Origin: an uncultured Gammaproteobacteria bacterium | GTDB lineage: Bacteria > Pseudomonadota > Gammaproteobacteria > GCA-001735895 | Length of the DNA: 5,632 nucleotides | Assembly: GCA_937980285.1 (NCBI GenBank) | Contig: CALJQI010000047.1 | Span: forward strand, 1 to 5,632 | Direction: 5' to 3' | In this document: piece after piece, positions 5,420 through 5,632 of the stretch | How the letters are laid out: each line of letters starts with the position of its first letter | How positions within the stretch are numbered: the first letter of the stretch is position 1 | Notes under the pieces: model-generated | What the model saw: only the letters and a program-made list of their open reading frames with translations | Told to the model about the DNA's origin: nothing | Database searches by the model: none | Made by a program: the position numbers and the translations under genes

Positions 5420-5422
5420 CAA

Positions 5423-5632
5423 ATGTCGAAGTTGCAGCTCATATTGCTGGGCCGGTTCGAATGTTTGCTGTCATCAGGCACGCGAATTTCACTGCCGATG
5501 CGCAAGGCCGAGGTGCTGCTGGCCTACCTCGCGCTGACCCCCGGACTGCGCCACCCGCGTGAACGCCTGATCAACCTGCTGTGGAGCGACCGCGGCGAAG
5601 AACAGGCGCGCAACTCGCTGCGCCAGTGCCTG
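5423..5632 (+). CDS. SARP/BTAD-type transcriptional regulator, N-terminal part
   Basis: Seventy codons are present and the gene runs off the right edge. The start reads MSKLQLILLGRFECLLSSG, followed by LPMRKAEVLLAYLALTPG, RHPRERLINLLWSD and EEQARNSLRQCL. This pattern (strand LLGRFE, basic helix RKAEVLLAYLAL, RERLINLLW, then EEQARNSLRQ) is the OmpR-like winged-helix domain found at the start of SARP-family regulators. In that family it is followed by a BTAD helical domain, and in proteobacterial versions often by TPR repeats or an ATPase or cyclase region; that part lies outside the window. The ATG has GGGGAAG at 5412-5418 as SD, held in an inverted repeat. It is probably a DNA-binding activator; its targets are unknown. 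Confidence 0.82.
   Translation, partial: MSKLQLILLGRFECLLSSGTRISLPMRKAEVLLAYLALTPGLRHPRERLINLLWSDRGEEQARNSLRQCL

Larger units (their letters stand above)
5290..5422. promoter_or_regulatory. AT-rich divergent intergenic region
   Basis: This stretch separates the small minus-strand gene from the SARP-like gene and is far richer in A and T than the rest of the window, most strongly at 5326-5400. Several -10-like hexamers occur on both strands, for example TATATT at 5373-5378 on the plus strand, but none has a clear -35 at the right distance. AATCGC is repeated at 5307-5312 and 5317-5322 with a 10-bp step. AAGTAT repeats and an SD-containing inverted repeat are listed separately. It probably holds both divergent promoters. 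Confidence 0.55.

Overview
This 5.6 kb window reads as a chromosomal fragment from a proteobacterium, most likely a GC-rich gammaproteobacterium with sulfur metabolism. The evidence is the Gram-negative two-component pair, two signal-peptide-bearing periplasmic proteins of sulfur/thiol families, tight gene packing and clear Shine-Dalgarno (SD) sequences. The exact taxon cannot be fixed from the sequence. There are no tRNA or rRNA genes, CRISPR arrays or insertion sequences.

Almost everything lies on the minus strand and is read from right to left. A small unrecognised gene (5276 down to 5028) ends at a perfect 22-bp hairpin terminator (4974-5022). An aldehyde dehydrogenase gene with a GTG start follows (4902 to 3388). 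Its 3' end overlaps by 35 bp a sensor histidine kinase (3422 to 1566) with a PhnD-like periplasmic sensor domain, the TtrS (tetrathionate sensor) architecture. The kinase overlaps by 4 bp (ATGA) a FixJ/TtrR-type response regulator (1569 to 925). After a 72-bp gap with a candidate promoter and a perfect 16-bp palindrome comes a secreted single-cysteine DsrE-family protein (852 to 370). A hairpin (305-343) then precedes a TlpA/thioredoxin-like protein (267 running off the left edge). On the plus strand, an AT-rich divergent region (5290-5422) precedes the first 70 codons of a SARP/BTAD-type regulator (5423 to beyond the right edge).

Working model (inference): the aldehyde dehydrogenase and the two-component pair form one transcription unit. 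The kinase senses a small periplasmic ligand, possibly a sulfur oxyanion by analogy with TtrS/ThsS. The phosphorylated regulator may bind the palindrome and activate the DsrE-thioredoxin pair, which would handle sulfane sulfur or thiol/disulfide chemistry in the periplasm. The most notable points are the palindrome overlapping the regulator's stop codon at an activator-like distance from a -10 box, the Gly-to-Arg change in the kinase G1 box, the helically phased repeats and SD-containing inverted repeat before the SARP-like gene, and the small gene with its strong terminator.
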